Shown: positions 45,262 to 57,759 of the stretch, piece after piece
Position numbering within the stretch: the stretch's first letter is position 1
Layout: each line of letters begins with the position of its first letter
Origin: Eucommia ulmoides
Taxonomy: Eukaryota; Streptophyta; Magnoliopsida; Garryales; Eucommiaceae
Assembly (NCBI GenBank): GCA_016647705.1
Contig: CM028335.1
Span: 248,001 to 312,000, forward strand
Length of the DNA stretch: 64,000 nt
Direction: 5' to 3'
Position numbers and translations under genes: made by a program
The notes under the pieces: generated by a model
What the model saw: the letters and a program-made list of their open reading frames with translations, nothing else
The model's database searches: none
Told to the model about the DNA's origin: nothing

Positions 45262-48200
45262 TTAATCTGCATAAAAAAGTTGCAAAATTTAAGAACAAGC
45301 ACAAGAAAACACAGCTGTTGTTGAGTTTGAAAATCAATGAACTTACATCTACGATACGCACTGGGGCCGCTACTTCCGTGATAAAGGGGTCGGTCTCTTG
45401 TCTGTAAACAGCAAGTTTGGCACATCAATTAGGGTGTACATACATGTTTGCAAACAACAAATTCACGATGATCACCAAAAAAAATAAATTGAAAATTGGC
45501 CTCATACCTGGTAATAACTAGGATAATCTTCAGCTGAGCGAAATGCTTCACAGAAGAAAAGGAACTCGAAACATTACAAAATTGAAGTATAACAACCACT
45601 AAGAGGCAAAATGAGCGTGGCAAATAAGCTTACCAGATGTATAACCAGCGCCTTGTTGGTGGTGATAGGGCAAAGATGATGAGCCAACACCACGAGGCAA
45701 TGCACTGTAGTGTAGTACAAAGAAATACAATGCAGAAAAAATATATAAAACAACCTATATATATAGCTTGTAAGGAAAGGGGACAAACAAAATCTTTCTT
45801 AATCGGATAGCACCAATGAAAAAATAGGGATAACCTCGGTCTAGGAACTGGATAGGAACTCTCGTATCGCATTTGAGGATGCTCTCTCGGATTTGAATAG
45901 GGTGGAACTCCTCCCTGCATATGCTGCTGCTTCATTCCATGAGGATAATTCGGTTCACGAGAGCCTGCTCAGGAAACAGAAACATCAAAAAAGAGACACC
46001 AAATAGCATTGTTCTTATCAATCCATAACCTGATCCCCCCCCTCCCCCCCCAAAAAAAAAAAAACTTGGAACAGAAATAAAAGTGCTTCTAACGTAACAA
46101 AGAAAGACGGAATGTAAAAGCAGAGATTCTAAGTAAAACATGTATACGAGAGGAATCAAAGGTAGAGAAACGAGAGGAATCAAAGGTAGAGAAACGCAAA
46201 TTACCAATAAAACCTGATTGTGCCTGCCTTGCTGATGCTTGTTCCCTCAAGAGCCGTACGAGTTCAGCATTTTCATATGACAATCTATCAATTCCATCAT
46301 CCTTACTACTGCTGGTATATCTTCCCTTCTTTATAGGTTCGTGCGACTTTATAACAGCTAAAACAAATGAAAATAAATTATATTAGAGACATATAATAGA
46401 TTTCCTTCACCAAGTAATACATGAAATTATATCTTAAATCAATGTTTCTCATCATTTTAATTCTTATTTGGAAGATTGATATGCATTATGGAAGTACTTA
46501 CGTTCATTTGCCTTCCTCTTATCTCGAGAAAATACATTACTAGTAGGCTTTGCAGCATGCCTAGCTTGCTTGCCTTTTGGCATGGGTTTTGCAAGAGCTA
46601 CCTTCACATTTACCTAAAAAATTTGAAATTTGCAGAACTTTAAGTACCGATGACAATAATGATTATATAAATCCATTGTATACACAGAATGCAAAAACCT
46701 CGGAAGCTACATCATTCAATTGCCCACGATTGAATGCCTCAATGCATGCAAGAGCAGCTTCACGACTTGTATAATTAACAAAGGCGAAGTCTTTTCTCCT
46801 AGTTGATTTAAGATTTTTGGCAAGAACAACATTTTCAACTTCACCATACTTTTTGAAATAGTCTTTGACTTTCTCCTCGTCCCATGAAGAAGGGATATAC
46901 TCAGCATAAACCGTTTTCACCTGGATAAGCACAAGTGAGTCATAAATTTGACATTTTCATAAGTGAGGTAGTTCCATATGAAAACAGATACTGACAAAGG
47001 AGAAACAGAAAAGAAAAATAAGAGGTACATTCGAGAAAGTACAGACGGTTTAGAAAGAAAGGGTTCTATATTAGAGTAACTATCCCATATATCGGTTTCA
47101 ACGCCAAATAGGCAAAGGACCCAGATTTTTTTTTTGTCTGTGTGTGTTTTTTGTTTGTTTGTGTGTGTGTGTGTGTGTTGGGGGGGGGGGGGGGGGGTAT
47201 GTAAAATTTTAAAGGATTTTAATTATTTTTTCTAAAAATATAGGGGTAATAGTGAAAGTTTTTAAAAGTTTGAGCGGGGGCTTGAGTGCCACCGGACCTT
47301 AGTGGCTCCGCCCCTGTCAAATACTAAAAAAAAAATAGAGAAATTGATAATTTAAAATGGAAGACATCATCAACCCAACTAAACTTACTTTAAGGATTTC
47401 TTCTTCATCTGGCTCAATCAAGGGATCAGCCCATTTAACCCTTATCTTCTGGTGCTTCCCAAAGACATCCTTCTTTTGGAGCTTATTGTAAGCAATTTCA
47501 GCACATTTACACGTTTCAAATTCAAGAATTGCAAACCCACGATTCGACTCATGGTTTTTTGGATCGTCCATAACAATAACTTCATCTATTTTATCAATTC
47601 CATTCTCCTGCAACAATTTAATCACCTGTCCAAACATGCAATTGCCCTTCAGACATGTCATAACAAAGCCCGAAACAGTGGCTGAATAACACAAGAAGGA
47701 TGAGAAAGCTTACATCTTCTCTCTTCCATTTTCTATAGATATTTCCGAGGAATATGGTGTCATTGCCCTCAACAAGTGAGGTGCCACACTGCTTTCCACG
47801 TATCTACACAGAGGGAAAATAGTCTTATAGAATGTGATTTAAGTGCGTGTACGATAACACTTAAAATTGAAGTGCTCAAAACTTATAAAAGTTGAATTTT
47901 AAGTACTGAAATTATAAGTGTTGAATATATAAAGTATTTTCTTTTTTTAGAACTTTTTAACTTAAAAAAAATTATTTTTTTACAAATTTTTGTCCCTAAA
48001 ATAATTTTTACAATTTATTTTTCTAAAATATCCTCTCTATTTTTTTTCTCAGTACTTCTCTATCTATAATTGTTCGTAATAACTTTTTTTTGCAATATTT
48101 TATAGAATTATTGTTGAATGATGGACATGGCAGATAAATGTTTGATGGTTTTAAGAGAGATGTGCCGAAAAAATAAGTGATCACACTTCACTTAAAATTT

Positions 48201-50758
48201 TGAACAATGTTTAAGTGATTCTTATATTTTTAAGTGGTTATTTCATTTTGCTATCAAACGTACTTAATTTGATATGCACTTAATGCATTCCGTTTTGAGT
48301 CTGCATTGCGTTATGAAACCTCATCACCAAGTACATATTCCTTTCTTTCTTTTTAAGAAAATAAGACAATTGATGATGACTTATCGATATACTCAAACAT
48401 GAAGATTCATGACCTAACAATCATAAAACTATTCAAGGCTTAATGACATATACCATGAGTTAACAAGTCAAAATAAATAGTCTCTGAGTTACTCATAAGC
48501 AAAGGGACCAATACGTTTCTAAGGCCATGTCCATATAAGAGGCAGGAGCGGAGCCAGAATTTCTAATAAGAGGGAGCACGACAAAAAATTAGAAAAAAAA
48601 AAATAATAAATGTAGTTGCCAAAAAAAATCATAAAAAATTTCACCATCACTAGATTAAGAAAAATAAAAAAACTACCATCATGTTTTGCAAAACTAACAC
48701 ATTATATATTTAAATCCAAATATATTTGTTAATTTGCCTTGGATATATCAATTTTTTTCAATTAGCAATGAAATTAGTTAAATTAAAAGGACAAAAAGGG
48801 TAAAAAGGTATATTAGGGAATTTGATATAAATAAAATGCTTAAGTTCAGTAGATAATAGTTAGAACCTTAAAACGATATTGCACAACAAATCATATGAAT
48901 TTCTGGAGACAGTAGTGTAATACTGTAATTTATCCAGATTGAGATGAGCCATCTACCTAATTTTAAGGGTTACAGTGTAATTTCAAGCACGAGGCCCCTT
49001 ATAAGAGGTATATCGTGTCTTCGGCCTCGTAACCAAACAATATTCCTCGAATTTACTTTAACACTCATAAGTCACCACCTTGATACCTTTATATCAATGG
49101 CAGCAATATAATCAATTTCTTAAGTACTAAGCCGATAGCTGCATAATCCAACAAGAACTAGGCAGTGGATTGAACAAAGAGGGCAATGCTGTTTATTATA
49201 ATTAAGCATGCTATTTAGACCAAAGTAGAGTTACCTCAACAGTGTGATATCTTGTCAAAGCCTTCTTAGCATCATCGGCTGATGCATACCGTAAAAATGC
49301 AAACCCTTTGTTCTTCCCGGTTGTACCATTCATAAACAACCTCACTTCTGCAACCTCCCCTACCTCTTCAAAAACCTTTCTGATATCTTCCTCCTTTGCA
49401 TCCTTGTCCAACCCACCTATGAAAATTTCAGTTTTTCGCCTCCTTCTGCGTTCTAAAGCCTCCATTTCCCAACTCAACTTCAATTCTGTCTTCGATCCAA
49501 AAACCTCATTATTCCCGACTTCCTTCACTTCATCCTCACCCTTTCCATCATCCAGATTTGAATTCAAATCTTTACATTCATCATTCTGAGCAATCGCTTT
49601 ACCCTTATTTTGATCCTTGACCATTTCCACATTTGAGTTTTCAACCGCATCCACATTTTGATCTCCAACTGAAACCACATTTTGATCTTGCAACTTAGTT
49701 TCAGCTTCAGGCACTTCCATTTGGGTTTCGGCCCCTTCTTTCCCATCTTCAACATAAGCCAAAACCTGATTTTCGACCTCATCCATGTTTTCATCTTCAG
49801 CTTCAACCACACTTTGATCTTGCAACTTAGTTGCAGCAACAGACACATCTGTTTCTTGTTCAGCCTCTTCTTCCCCATCTTTAACAGAATCCAAACCCTG
49901 ATCTTCAGGCAACCCACCTTTATTATCACCACCAATCTCAACCTCCTCCTTCTCAACTCCAATGGAAACAACACCATTGGAACTACATTTTACAAGTTCC
50001 ACTGAACCATTATTGGCTTCCATTGAGGTAGTAACATTTACTTCAGAACTATCAACCTCCATTGAATTAGCACCCTTAGAGTCAGTAGTTTCTTCTTCCT
50101 TAGAAACAGATTCTCCAACAGTGGTAGCCCTTTCGCAAACATCATTTGTAGTTTCCAAATTCTCCGGCTTTTCAACACCAGAACCATCCCGGTTCTGAAC
50201 ACTCCTTTTGAGAACTCTCTTCTTCACTATCTTCTTCACAACCCTCACTGTCTTCTTTACCACGGTTCTCTTTGTCCCACCACCTTCATCCCCTTTACTA
50301 CTCTCCGCCAGATTTTCAGGTGCTTCCGAAACCTTCTCAACTAGCGTTTCATCCACACCCACTTCCCCATTAGAGTTATCACCAATCCCACAAGTTGTTT
50401 CTCCTGAAACAGTGGCTGGCAGAGGCTCCGAATCCGATTTCGAGGCAGTCTCTCCGTGAACAACGTCCTCAGCTCCGGCGAAATCGTCCCCAATGGATTT
50501 TGAACAACTCGTCTTGGTGGTCTCGGGAGGTGATTTTAGAGGGGTTTGTGTTTTAGGAGATGACTTGGCAGTGGCGGGTTTGGGAGAGGAGATGGTGTCG
50601 GTGGAGGGTGGGGGAGTTTGATGGGGTGTAGGATCATCGGCGGTAGGAGGGGATTTGGTGGTGGAATTGGCGGAGACTGGTGTGGTGGAATTACGTGCGG
50701 TGGCTCGAGGAGTGCGGCGCGGCGGCCGAACGCCGGAGGATGATTTTTTGGGAGGCAT
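45262..50758 (-). CDS. hnRNP-Q-like RNA-binding protein with three RRMs
   Basis: Eleven minus-strand exons, in coding order: 49235-50758, 47714-47803, 47389-47625, 46699-46920, 46502-46613, 46205-46357, 45835-45964, 45634-45704, 45508-45545, 45347-45401 and 45262-45266. They give 878 residues. Residues 1-~440 are low-complexity: Ser/Thr/Pro-rich first, then very acidic, with a basic VVKKTVRVVKKIVKKRVLK patch. RRM1 starts at about 443 (IFIGGL, KGFAFLRY), RRM2 at about 524 and RRM3 at about 619 (DFAFVNY). The C terminus is rich in H, Y, P and G and ends SAYRRY. The three-RRM order matches plant hnRNP-Q/LIF2-like nuclear proteins involved in RNA processing or chromatin. Intron 1 is 1.4 kb with repeats. 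Confidence 0.88.
47160..47198. repeat. (GT)n and poly-G tract in an hnRNP-Q intron
   Basis: A GTGTGT run is followed directly by about 18 G residues. Just beyond (to about 47315) the sequence ends in 'gtggctccgcccctg', a typical transposon end, so this is probably one inserted element. Confidence 0.75.
47830..48720. repeat. Repeat debris in hnRNP-Q intron 1
   Basis: From about 47840 to 48305 a segment has 'cttaa' and 'aagtg' words in both orientations, like a decayed MITE. Near 48545 'ggagcggagccagaa' resembles the end of the transposon family seen at 47305, in the other orientation. No clear boundaries. Confidence 0.4.
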
Positions 50759-50819
50759 TGCGAGAGGTTGAACACTGCAACAATTCTTCGGTCGATTTTC
50801 AATTGTAGGGATTCAGCAG

Positions 50820-52985
50820 ATTCTTAGGCCGCGTTTGGCAGACAAATATTCGCGGCCAAAAGAGGAGAAATAAATAAAGTAAAAAAAAAAAAGATTTCAT
50901 TATTTCGTCCTTATAAGAGAGTGTATTGAGAAAATGATTCTCTAAATGCTTACATTAAGTTTTTGGTCCCTGTGACCTTCTTAGAATTTAGTCTCTACTC
51001 ATTACCCCTTAATTGTGCTATATTTACAATTTATGTCATTCTGTTAAAAAATGTGAGTGTTAATATTTTCAAAACCCATCAAATTATCAAAATCATCCCA
51101 CGCGATTCACGATTGATAGAAAAAAAATACACCAAATTAATTTTTAAAAAAAATCTCTTTCCGTAGATATAAATTTTAATTTTTTTTTTTGTAACTTTTT
51201 ATTGATTTGTGAATGTTCATGTTTTTTAAAAAATTACTCTACGAAATTTTTTTTTTCCAACAACATAAACGTTCACATTTTTATTTTTGTTTTTTTTTTT
51301 TAATATTTAACACATATTTATACTAATTATATTGTTGTGAATGTTCATACTTTCATGAAACACATCGAAATATGCAATTTTACCAAAACACCAAATGGTT
51401 AATAGAAAATTAGAAAGAAAAAAAATACACCAAATTAATTTTTTAAAAAATCCTCTTTCCGACGATATAAATTTCAATTTTTTTAGGTAATTTTTTACTA
51501 GTTTTTGAATATTCATGTTTTTAAAAAAATTATAAAAATTCAGATATAAATTTTTTCACATCTAGAAAATAGAGAGAAACCAAATTTGAGAATATTCAAC
51601 TAAAAATTTGAAAACGAGAGCAAATCAACTGTAAACATCCAAACCAATTCCAAATCTAAAAATGGAGAAAAATAAAATTTATGAATACAAACCAATCAAA
51701 CAAAAAACAAAACTTAACCATGTGAATATTCATAAACAATAAACATTCAACAAAAAAATAAAATATAATCACATGAATATTAAAAACAATGAGTATTCAA
51801 CAATGAACAACCACAACATCAAAAAATGAACATTCAACAAAAATCAAAGCCTGATATAAACATTCACCAAAATACACTGATATAAATATTTACACACAAA
51901 AACAAATCAATCAAACAAAAAAACAAAATCTAACCGCATGGAGATTCACAAACAAATGAACATTCAATGATAAACAACCGCAACACCAAAAACAACAAAA
52001 AAACAAACAATGAACATTTAACAAAAAAACAAAAACCGAACCAGTCACCATTGAATGATTGTTGCACCGATTGATAGGCGGCCACTGTAGTGGTTCCACC
52101 GCCCATTTGTCCTCAGATCAAGCACTGGAAGGCCAAAATCAGCAAAAAAAAATGATATGGACATTCACAGATTCGAAAATCAAGACCAGAAAGAACATTC
52201 ATATGGCCTCTTACTCAGTACTTCAGCCCAATCTCTCTCTACACAGCGGTGCCTCTCTCTCTTCTCTCTCTCAGTGCCTCACCACCGTCCATTGACTTGT
52301 TGTGCCCAATTGCGTCTCTTCCTCAGCCGCCCACCACCGCCACAACTGTTCATCGTGTTTGTCAACCGTTGTGTGCAAACCATGGTATACTTGTGCTTGT
52401 GTCCGTCGATAGGGACAACGATGTTTGTTGTCGCCGTTCGTCAGCTTGTCGTCACCGTCCATCCAAAATTGAAACTAGATCGTTGTCCTCAATCGCAATC
52501 GTATAGGCAAGATTCGAAGAAGAAGACGATGAGATCTGAGGTCACGATCTGGAAAACAACAACGATAGACGACGATGGCAAATGAAGAATCGACCTGTCT
52601 TCTCGAAATGAATTGATCGAATTGAATTTAATCGAAACTGAAGATTTGAACAAAACGACCGGCAATGGTTTGAGGCAATCAATCGTTGTCTTCCCTAGTT
52701 AGGCGCAGTGGAGGTTGGCGGCAATCGTTCGGCCGCGGCGGTCGTTCGGCGATGAAGATCAGCGATTGAGAGAGAGGAGTTGGGGGAGGCGGCCCTGTGC
52801 AATCTCATTATTTTTAGAAATTTAGGGTTATATATATAAGGGTATAATTGTCCATTTTTTTATTTTTGAAAAGAATTTTTTATAAGAATGTTTTTCAAAA
52901 GGATTAAAAAATAATTTTTTTCAAAAAAAGAATTAGTGAGGAATGAGAAAACTAAAAAAGGTCCAAACAATAAAAAACCAAAAAA
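50820..52985. repeat. Repeat region with recurring TGAACATTCA-like words
   Basis: After the hnRNP-Q promoter region, words such as 'gaatgttca' and 'gaacattca' recur in both orientations from about 51200 to 52200. The left side contains 'ttggtccctgtgac' and 'atttacaatttatgtcattc', resembling the TIR region of the 10.4-kb element. A GC-richer core (about 52240-52800) has unrecognised frames. It may be a related composite element, but TIRs were not confirmed. Confidence 0.4.
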
Positions 52986-52999
52986 AAAATGGTGTTTCG

Positions 53000-53253
53000 G
53001 TGGCAAATCCTTAGTTTACCTTTAATTTTGAAAAAGTCTCATGAACAATTACAACTTGTATTTTAGTCTGACATATTAAAAAAGACGGAAGACCTAATAC
53101 ACGCGTTTGTACTTACGCAGTTACATGTAATTAGTTTGTGTATAAAATAAATTTGTTAGATTTAATAAATATTATACAAATATATGTAATTTGTAATATG
53201 TAATTAATATTATACAAATACATATAACTAATATTAAATTAATTTTTGTGTGT
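53000..53253. repeat. AT-rich dispersed repeat (copy 2)
   Basis: Shares 'gttacatgtaattag', 'aatttgttagatttaa' and 'acatataactaatatta' type phrases with the copies at 1812-3190 and 59368-60525. Confidence 0.55.
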
Positions 53254-53255
53254 TA

Positions 53256-53482
53256 ATGACCGCAACTTCTGGATTGATTATCGTCTTCATTGCTGCTCCT
53301 CCGGTGGATATTGATGGTACTTATGAACCTCTTTCTAGATCTCTACTTTTTGGTAACAATATTCTAATTTTTCAAGTGTCATTCTTCCTACTTCTTCAGC
53401 TATCGATTTGCACTTTGACCCAATATGGGAAGGGGCATTTGTTGATAAATGGTTATACAACGGTGGTCTTTATGAACTAAGG
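53256..53482 (+). other. Plastid DNA insertion (NUPT): internal psbA fragment
   Basis: Reads [20 protein letters not shown] and, after a frame shift, [23 protein letters not shown], matching the D1 segment from [20 protein letters not shown] to LYNGGPYEL. Runs such as 'ttcattgctgctcctcc' and 'tggttatacaacggtgg' are unchanged from plastid psbA. Substitutions and an indel show it is non-functional and old. Confidence 0.9.
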
Positions 53483-53489
53483 TTATGTT

Positions 53490-54560
53490 TGGGTAAGGGA
53501 TTTGGGGGGAGGATTTCATTTGTTTTTAAGAGAATTTTAAAAACCTCTTTTGACAAATCTCTTATTTGGATTTTAAGAGGGATGAAATTGTAAAATCCTT
53601 TTATCTAAAAAAAAGACTAAAATGAGGTATTTTGAAATCCCTTTTTTTCAAGTGTCATTTGCAAAATCCATCCAATGAAGGATTTGTGAAATCATTCGTC
53701 ATATGCTTCTTCTTCGTTCGTCGTCTGCTTCTTCGTTCGTCATTGCTGTTGTAAGGTTTCGTGGGCGTCACCGTCTCCTTCTCCTTTTCTTTGATCTCGA
53801 ATTCGTCAGCATCCAATTTAGGGTTCGGCGCAATCAATTTAGGGTTCCGATTGGAGATTCGCAATCGTCGATGGCTTATTCCGAATCTTTTTGTTCCGAT
53901 TTGAGATTCGCAATCATTGGTGGCTTTTCTTCGTCGATGATTGCGAATCTTCTTCGGCTTTTGTTCTTGGTTAGAGATCGTGTCTTTTCTTTGGCTTTTG
54001 TTCTTCGTTCGGTGGCTTTTGTTCTTCAGGTTTGTTGATGTCAAATTTTGGTCGTAACTAGCGGTATGGTCCGGTCAGCCTTGGATGAAGTTGGAGAGGC
54101 CTAGGGTGGAGATCTTCGATCCGTGTAACTTCTGGTTCGTGGAGAGGTAAGAGACGGGTCTAAGTTGGAATTAGACCAAAATAAAAGTGTTATCACGAAA
54201 AGAGCTATTTTTTGTGTTCTTGGAGTGAATTTCATCTTTTTTTTTTTAGGGAAAATTTCTCTACCTTTGAGTAATTGTATACTCTCTTTTATATAGACAC
54301 GAAGTGGATTTGATTAGTGGCTTAAGCAAGGATTAGTGTCCCCTCCAAATCACATTAATGTCTCATCTTGACATGTACCCAATGAAAGGGTTTCAAATGG
54401 CTCTTATGTTCCCCATGTTAGAAGATATTTGGTGATATTTGGTGTTGGGAAAGAGAGTCATCATGATTGTTGTAGATATTTTGGGATATTTTTGAGATAG
54501 TTGTGGAGATATTTGTGAAAATATTTTCGGAAGGACACTTTCCTACTGCGCCCGAGACGG
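53490..54560. other. Intergenic DNA with repeat debris
   Basis: A MITE-like AT-rich segment (to about 53700) is followed by a C/T-rich tract and unassigned DNA. No gene recognised; open frames lack domains. Confidence 0.35.
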
Positions 54561-54570
54561 GGAATTTGAC

Positions 54571-56164
54571 AAGCTCTTTATATTTATGGGTCCCAAAAGA
54601 TTTGAAATTACCAACCTGGGTCCCCTTTAAACTTATTTACATTTTTGGGTCTCTCCGGCCTTTCAACGACCGGTTTCTAATGGATTTTTTTTTTTAAAAT
54701 CGACTCTGTAAGGGCCGGTTTGTCAATGGGGGCTGCCCCCATGGCAACCCCCCACCCCCACCCCCACCCCCACCCCAATTATATATATTTATAATTTTAA
54801 ATATAATTTATATATATATATTTATAATTTAAAGTTTATTTAATATTTTTAAATTAAAAATTATATATACAAATTAACTCATTAAAAAAAAAAAATTAAA
54901 TGAATGAAAGAAAAAAATTATATATAAAATCTATAACGAAAAAATAAATTATTTTCAAAATAAATAAAATAGATAAGAAAAAATAAAATAAATTCGGCCC
55001 TGCACACACACATATATAACAAGTTTAATTTGTCACAAATACCTAGCCGATGCAGTTTATAAATAAATCGAGAAAATAAATTCAAAACACTCCATAATAC
55101 AGTTTACAACTCTAATTTTTTATTTCTTTTTGCATAATTCGATGACGGCGTAATTTTTTTAGATTGTTTTCGAAGAGATTCATTTCAAAAAATCTCACTA
55201 TCTATCTAATTTGTATATATAATTTTTAATTTCTAAATATAAAATAAATTTTAAAATTATAAATATATATATAAAATAAAACAAATAAAAAACACAGGGA
55301 TGGGGGGTTCTGGCCCTGGCAGGGTCGGAATTTGGTTTTTAATTTTTTTCTTTGATTTTTTTGTAATTATGAATAATAACTATTTTTTTGAGTTATTTAG
55401 CAAATAAATATAATTTTAAAAGAGAGTAAAATGACAAAAGAAGAAAAAATTACATGTGAGAAAGTAGAAAAAGTTTGAATAAGCATAACTTTACGCTCGG
55501 TGGTCTGTTTGGGATGAATTTTTTTTTTATTTCGGGTATTTTTTCGAGATCTAGGCGTGACAAATACCGTAGGTGGTTTGGTCAAGTATTTTTTTAAAAT
55601 AACGTCCGTTTTCACCTTCAATTTTAGATTTGAAGTGTTGGGTGCCTAAATTTGTAATCTTTATCAATTATTTCAAAATTTTTCATTAATTCGTTTTTAG
55701 TGTTCTTCGGTTTTATTATATAGTATTATGAACATAGTTTGTATACAAAATAAAATAAAATTATGTTCATTTTTGTTACGGATAAGTTATATTTTGCTAA
55801 TTTAAAGTTTCCCAAAAAACAACTCATCCGACCAACTTTGGCAATTATTTAAAAATTATTTACTAATTCGTTTTAGTGTTTTCAGTTTTATTATATAGTG
55901 TTATGAACGTAGTTTAAATACAAAAAAATTGGTTTCATTTCTATTACGGATAGATCATCTTTTATTAACTCCAAATTGCCGAAAAAATTATGCCGTCCTC
56001 AAAATAGCTCATTTGGCTAACTTGAGAATTTTTTAAAAATCATTCACTTGTCTGTTTTTAATGTTAGAGTTAAGTGGAATTAACCAAAATTGAATCCGAC
56101 CATGTTATGGCCGGATTCAGTTTTTTTTTTCTTTTTTCGAGGGGGGGGGGAGGGGGAAGGTTTG

Positions 56165-56202
<38 letters not shown>

Positions 56203-56440
56203 GATTTTAAAATTAAAAATTATATATACAAATTAATTATATTTAAAATTATAAATATATATAATTGGGGGAGGGGGCTGCCATGGTGGTAGCCCCTATT
56301 GACAAACCGGCCCTCATAGGGCCCTTTTTTTTTAAAAAAAAAAATCATTAGAAACCGGCCATTGAAAGGCCAGAGAGACCAAAAAATGTAATTAAGTTTA
56401 AAGGGGACCCAGATTGGTAATTTCGAATATTTTGATACCC
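54571..56440. mobile_element. Long-TIR MULE/foldback-like element
   Basis: A perfect 10-bp direct repeat GGAATTTGAC flanks it (54561-54570, 56441-56450). The inverted repeat starts at GGGTCCC (54588) and ends TACCC (56440), and runs for more than 200 bp. Shared pieces include 'gaaattaccaa', 'tgggtcccctttaaactta', 'cggtttctaatg' and 'gggccggtttgtcaat'. The left side has 17 extra bases outside the TIR. The centre (55640-56060) is a diverged tandem duplication and has no transposase. Confidence 0.75.
55650..56065. repeat. Diverged tandem repeat inside the foldback element
   Basis: Two and a half units of about 190 bp share 'attaattcgtttttagtg', 'ttttattatatagt' and 'gttatgaac'. Confidence 0.6.
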
Positions 56441-56450
56441 GGAATTTGAC

Positions 56451-57130
56451 CTCAACCTTTCCCGGATCTGCGCCTGAGATAGGGAATTTGACCCCTGCCG
56501 TTCCTGGATCTGCGCCCGAGATGGGGAAGGGGAGTTATACAGAACTTCTTGCCCTGCCCTTCCCGGATAGCTGGAGACGGGAAGAGGGATTTTGTTGAGA
56601 AGCTTGTGGAGTTGATTTCTGAGACGGGTAATGCCGATGTGGAGAATTCCCAGATGGGGAAAGGTTCCTCATCCCGGATGTCGAGTTGGGGAAGGGTTCC
56701 CCATCCTGACGGCAGCTCGTCTTCCCTTCTAGGAAAGTGTTGCTAGCCGTCCTTGGAGTGGCGTGGGCTAAGGTGTGCCCATGCCCGGTACAATTTTCAC
56801 ACTTAATTCTTGATAGAAATTGATCTTGATGGAGAGTCGCGGACACGTGACGGTCTGTGATTGGTTGTGCGGGAGTAACCATTTTTACACTTATCAAGAT
56901 TTATTGTTCTTTCCATTTTGTTCTTTCGAGAATTGTTCTACAAATTTTTTTATTTTCAGATTTCTCAATTTGAGAATTGTTCGATGATTTCGATGTATTT
57001 TACAAATAGTGTTAATTTATCCAAATAAAGTAATTATAAAATTACATAATCAAATTTTTCAATTAAAAATTCTGGATTTGTAAACCTCATCATTTACCTA
57101 ATTGTTTGGGTAGCTTTTGACAGAGCGGGA
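56451..57130. other. Intergenic DNA with retroelement-like GC-rich tract
   Basis: A phrase 'gatctgcgcccgagatgggg' and variants recur at 56465-56530, and a weak match lies left of the foldback element at 54548. This suggests the element inserted into an older repeat. No gene recognised. Confidence 0.4.
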
Positions 57131-57132
57131 GC

Positions 57133-57759
57133 TTAGTTTCCGTCCGGGTCCGTTACCTTGGATTGCTCGTGAACATGTAGATAATACCCAGCAATCGCTA
57201 AGGCAATCACCGCTATTGATCCCAAGGCGCATCTAGTCTTTCTTTTTGAATGGGAGATAACAAAGACTAAGAACAAAAAATAAAGCAGCACCGCTGTTGC
57301 AACATCTGTCGCAAACCTCTTTAACTTGGAATTTGATTCCTTGTCACCTTCAAATGATGCATTTTGTTGGGTGGATGGATTCACTTTTTTGGGCATCACA
57401 ATGCTGAGAACTCCATTCACAAATTTGGCATGAATACTGTTTGGATCACAGTCTTTTGCGATCTCAATTTCCTTGTAGAATCGACTCGTTTTTGTTGCAT
57501 CGATTGGACATTCTCCAGATATCTTCAAAACTCCATGGTCGTTCACTCGTACTCTCAGTTGTTCCTTGTTAAATTCTTCGAAAAAAGAAAAAGAAAATAG
57601 TTAGGCAATTATATATGTATGCATTTGAAGTAGGCGGCGGACAGACTTACCGGGAAGATGGATGGAAAGCGTTTCCCGATCTTCATCGAGGTGCCGCCGG
57701 CATAAAGGTTCGAAATCGTCGAACAATTGTGCTTCGGTAGCTCCAACCTTGTTTTCCAT
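57133..57759 (-). CDS. RTM2-like Hsp20-domain membrane protein (copy A)
   Basis: Minus-strand exons 57651-57759 and 57133-57575 give 183 residues. An alpha-crystallin/Hsp20 domain covers about 10-105: FEPLCRRHL, ETLSIHLPG, LRVRVNDHGVLKISGE, FVNGVLSIVMPKK. Two hydrophobic segments follow (ATAVLLYFLFLVFVI and SIAVIALAIAGYYLHV), separated by a basic SKRKTR. Hsp20 domain plus C-terminal membrane anchor is the RTM2 (restricted TEV movement 2) architecture; in Arabidopsis RTM2 limits potyvirus long-distance movement, though many family members have no such role. Copy B at 60881 has a single anchor, so the second segment here is unusual. Its expected TATA site is mutated (TGTACAAAG against TATAAAAAG in copy B). 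Confidence 0.85.

Noticed and set aside
49308-50802. Plus- and minus-strand open frames over the hnRNP-Q first exon
   Set aside because: Shadows of the long acidic exon in other frames; the exon's own frame joins ten further exons.
53250-53593. Open frames of 76 and 61 residues
   Set aside because: They are the frame-shifted psbA remnant, not nuclear genes.
56535-56897. A 120-residue minus-strand open frame
   Set aside because: It spans a GC-rich retroelement-like tract; translation shows no known domain.
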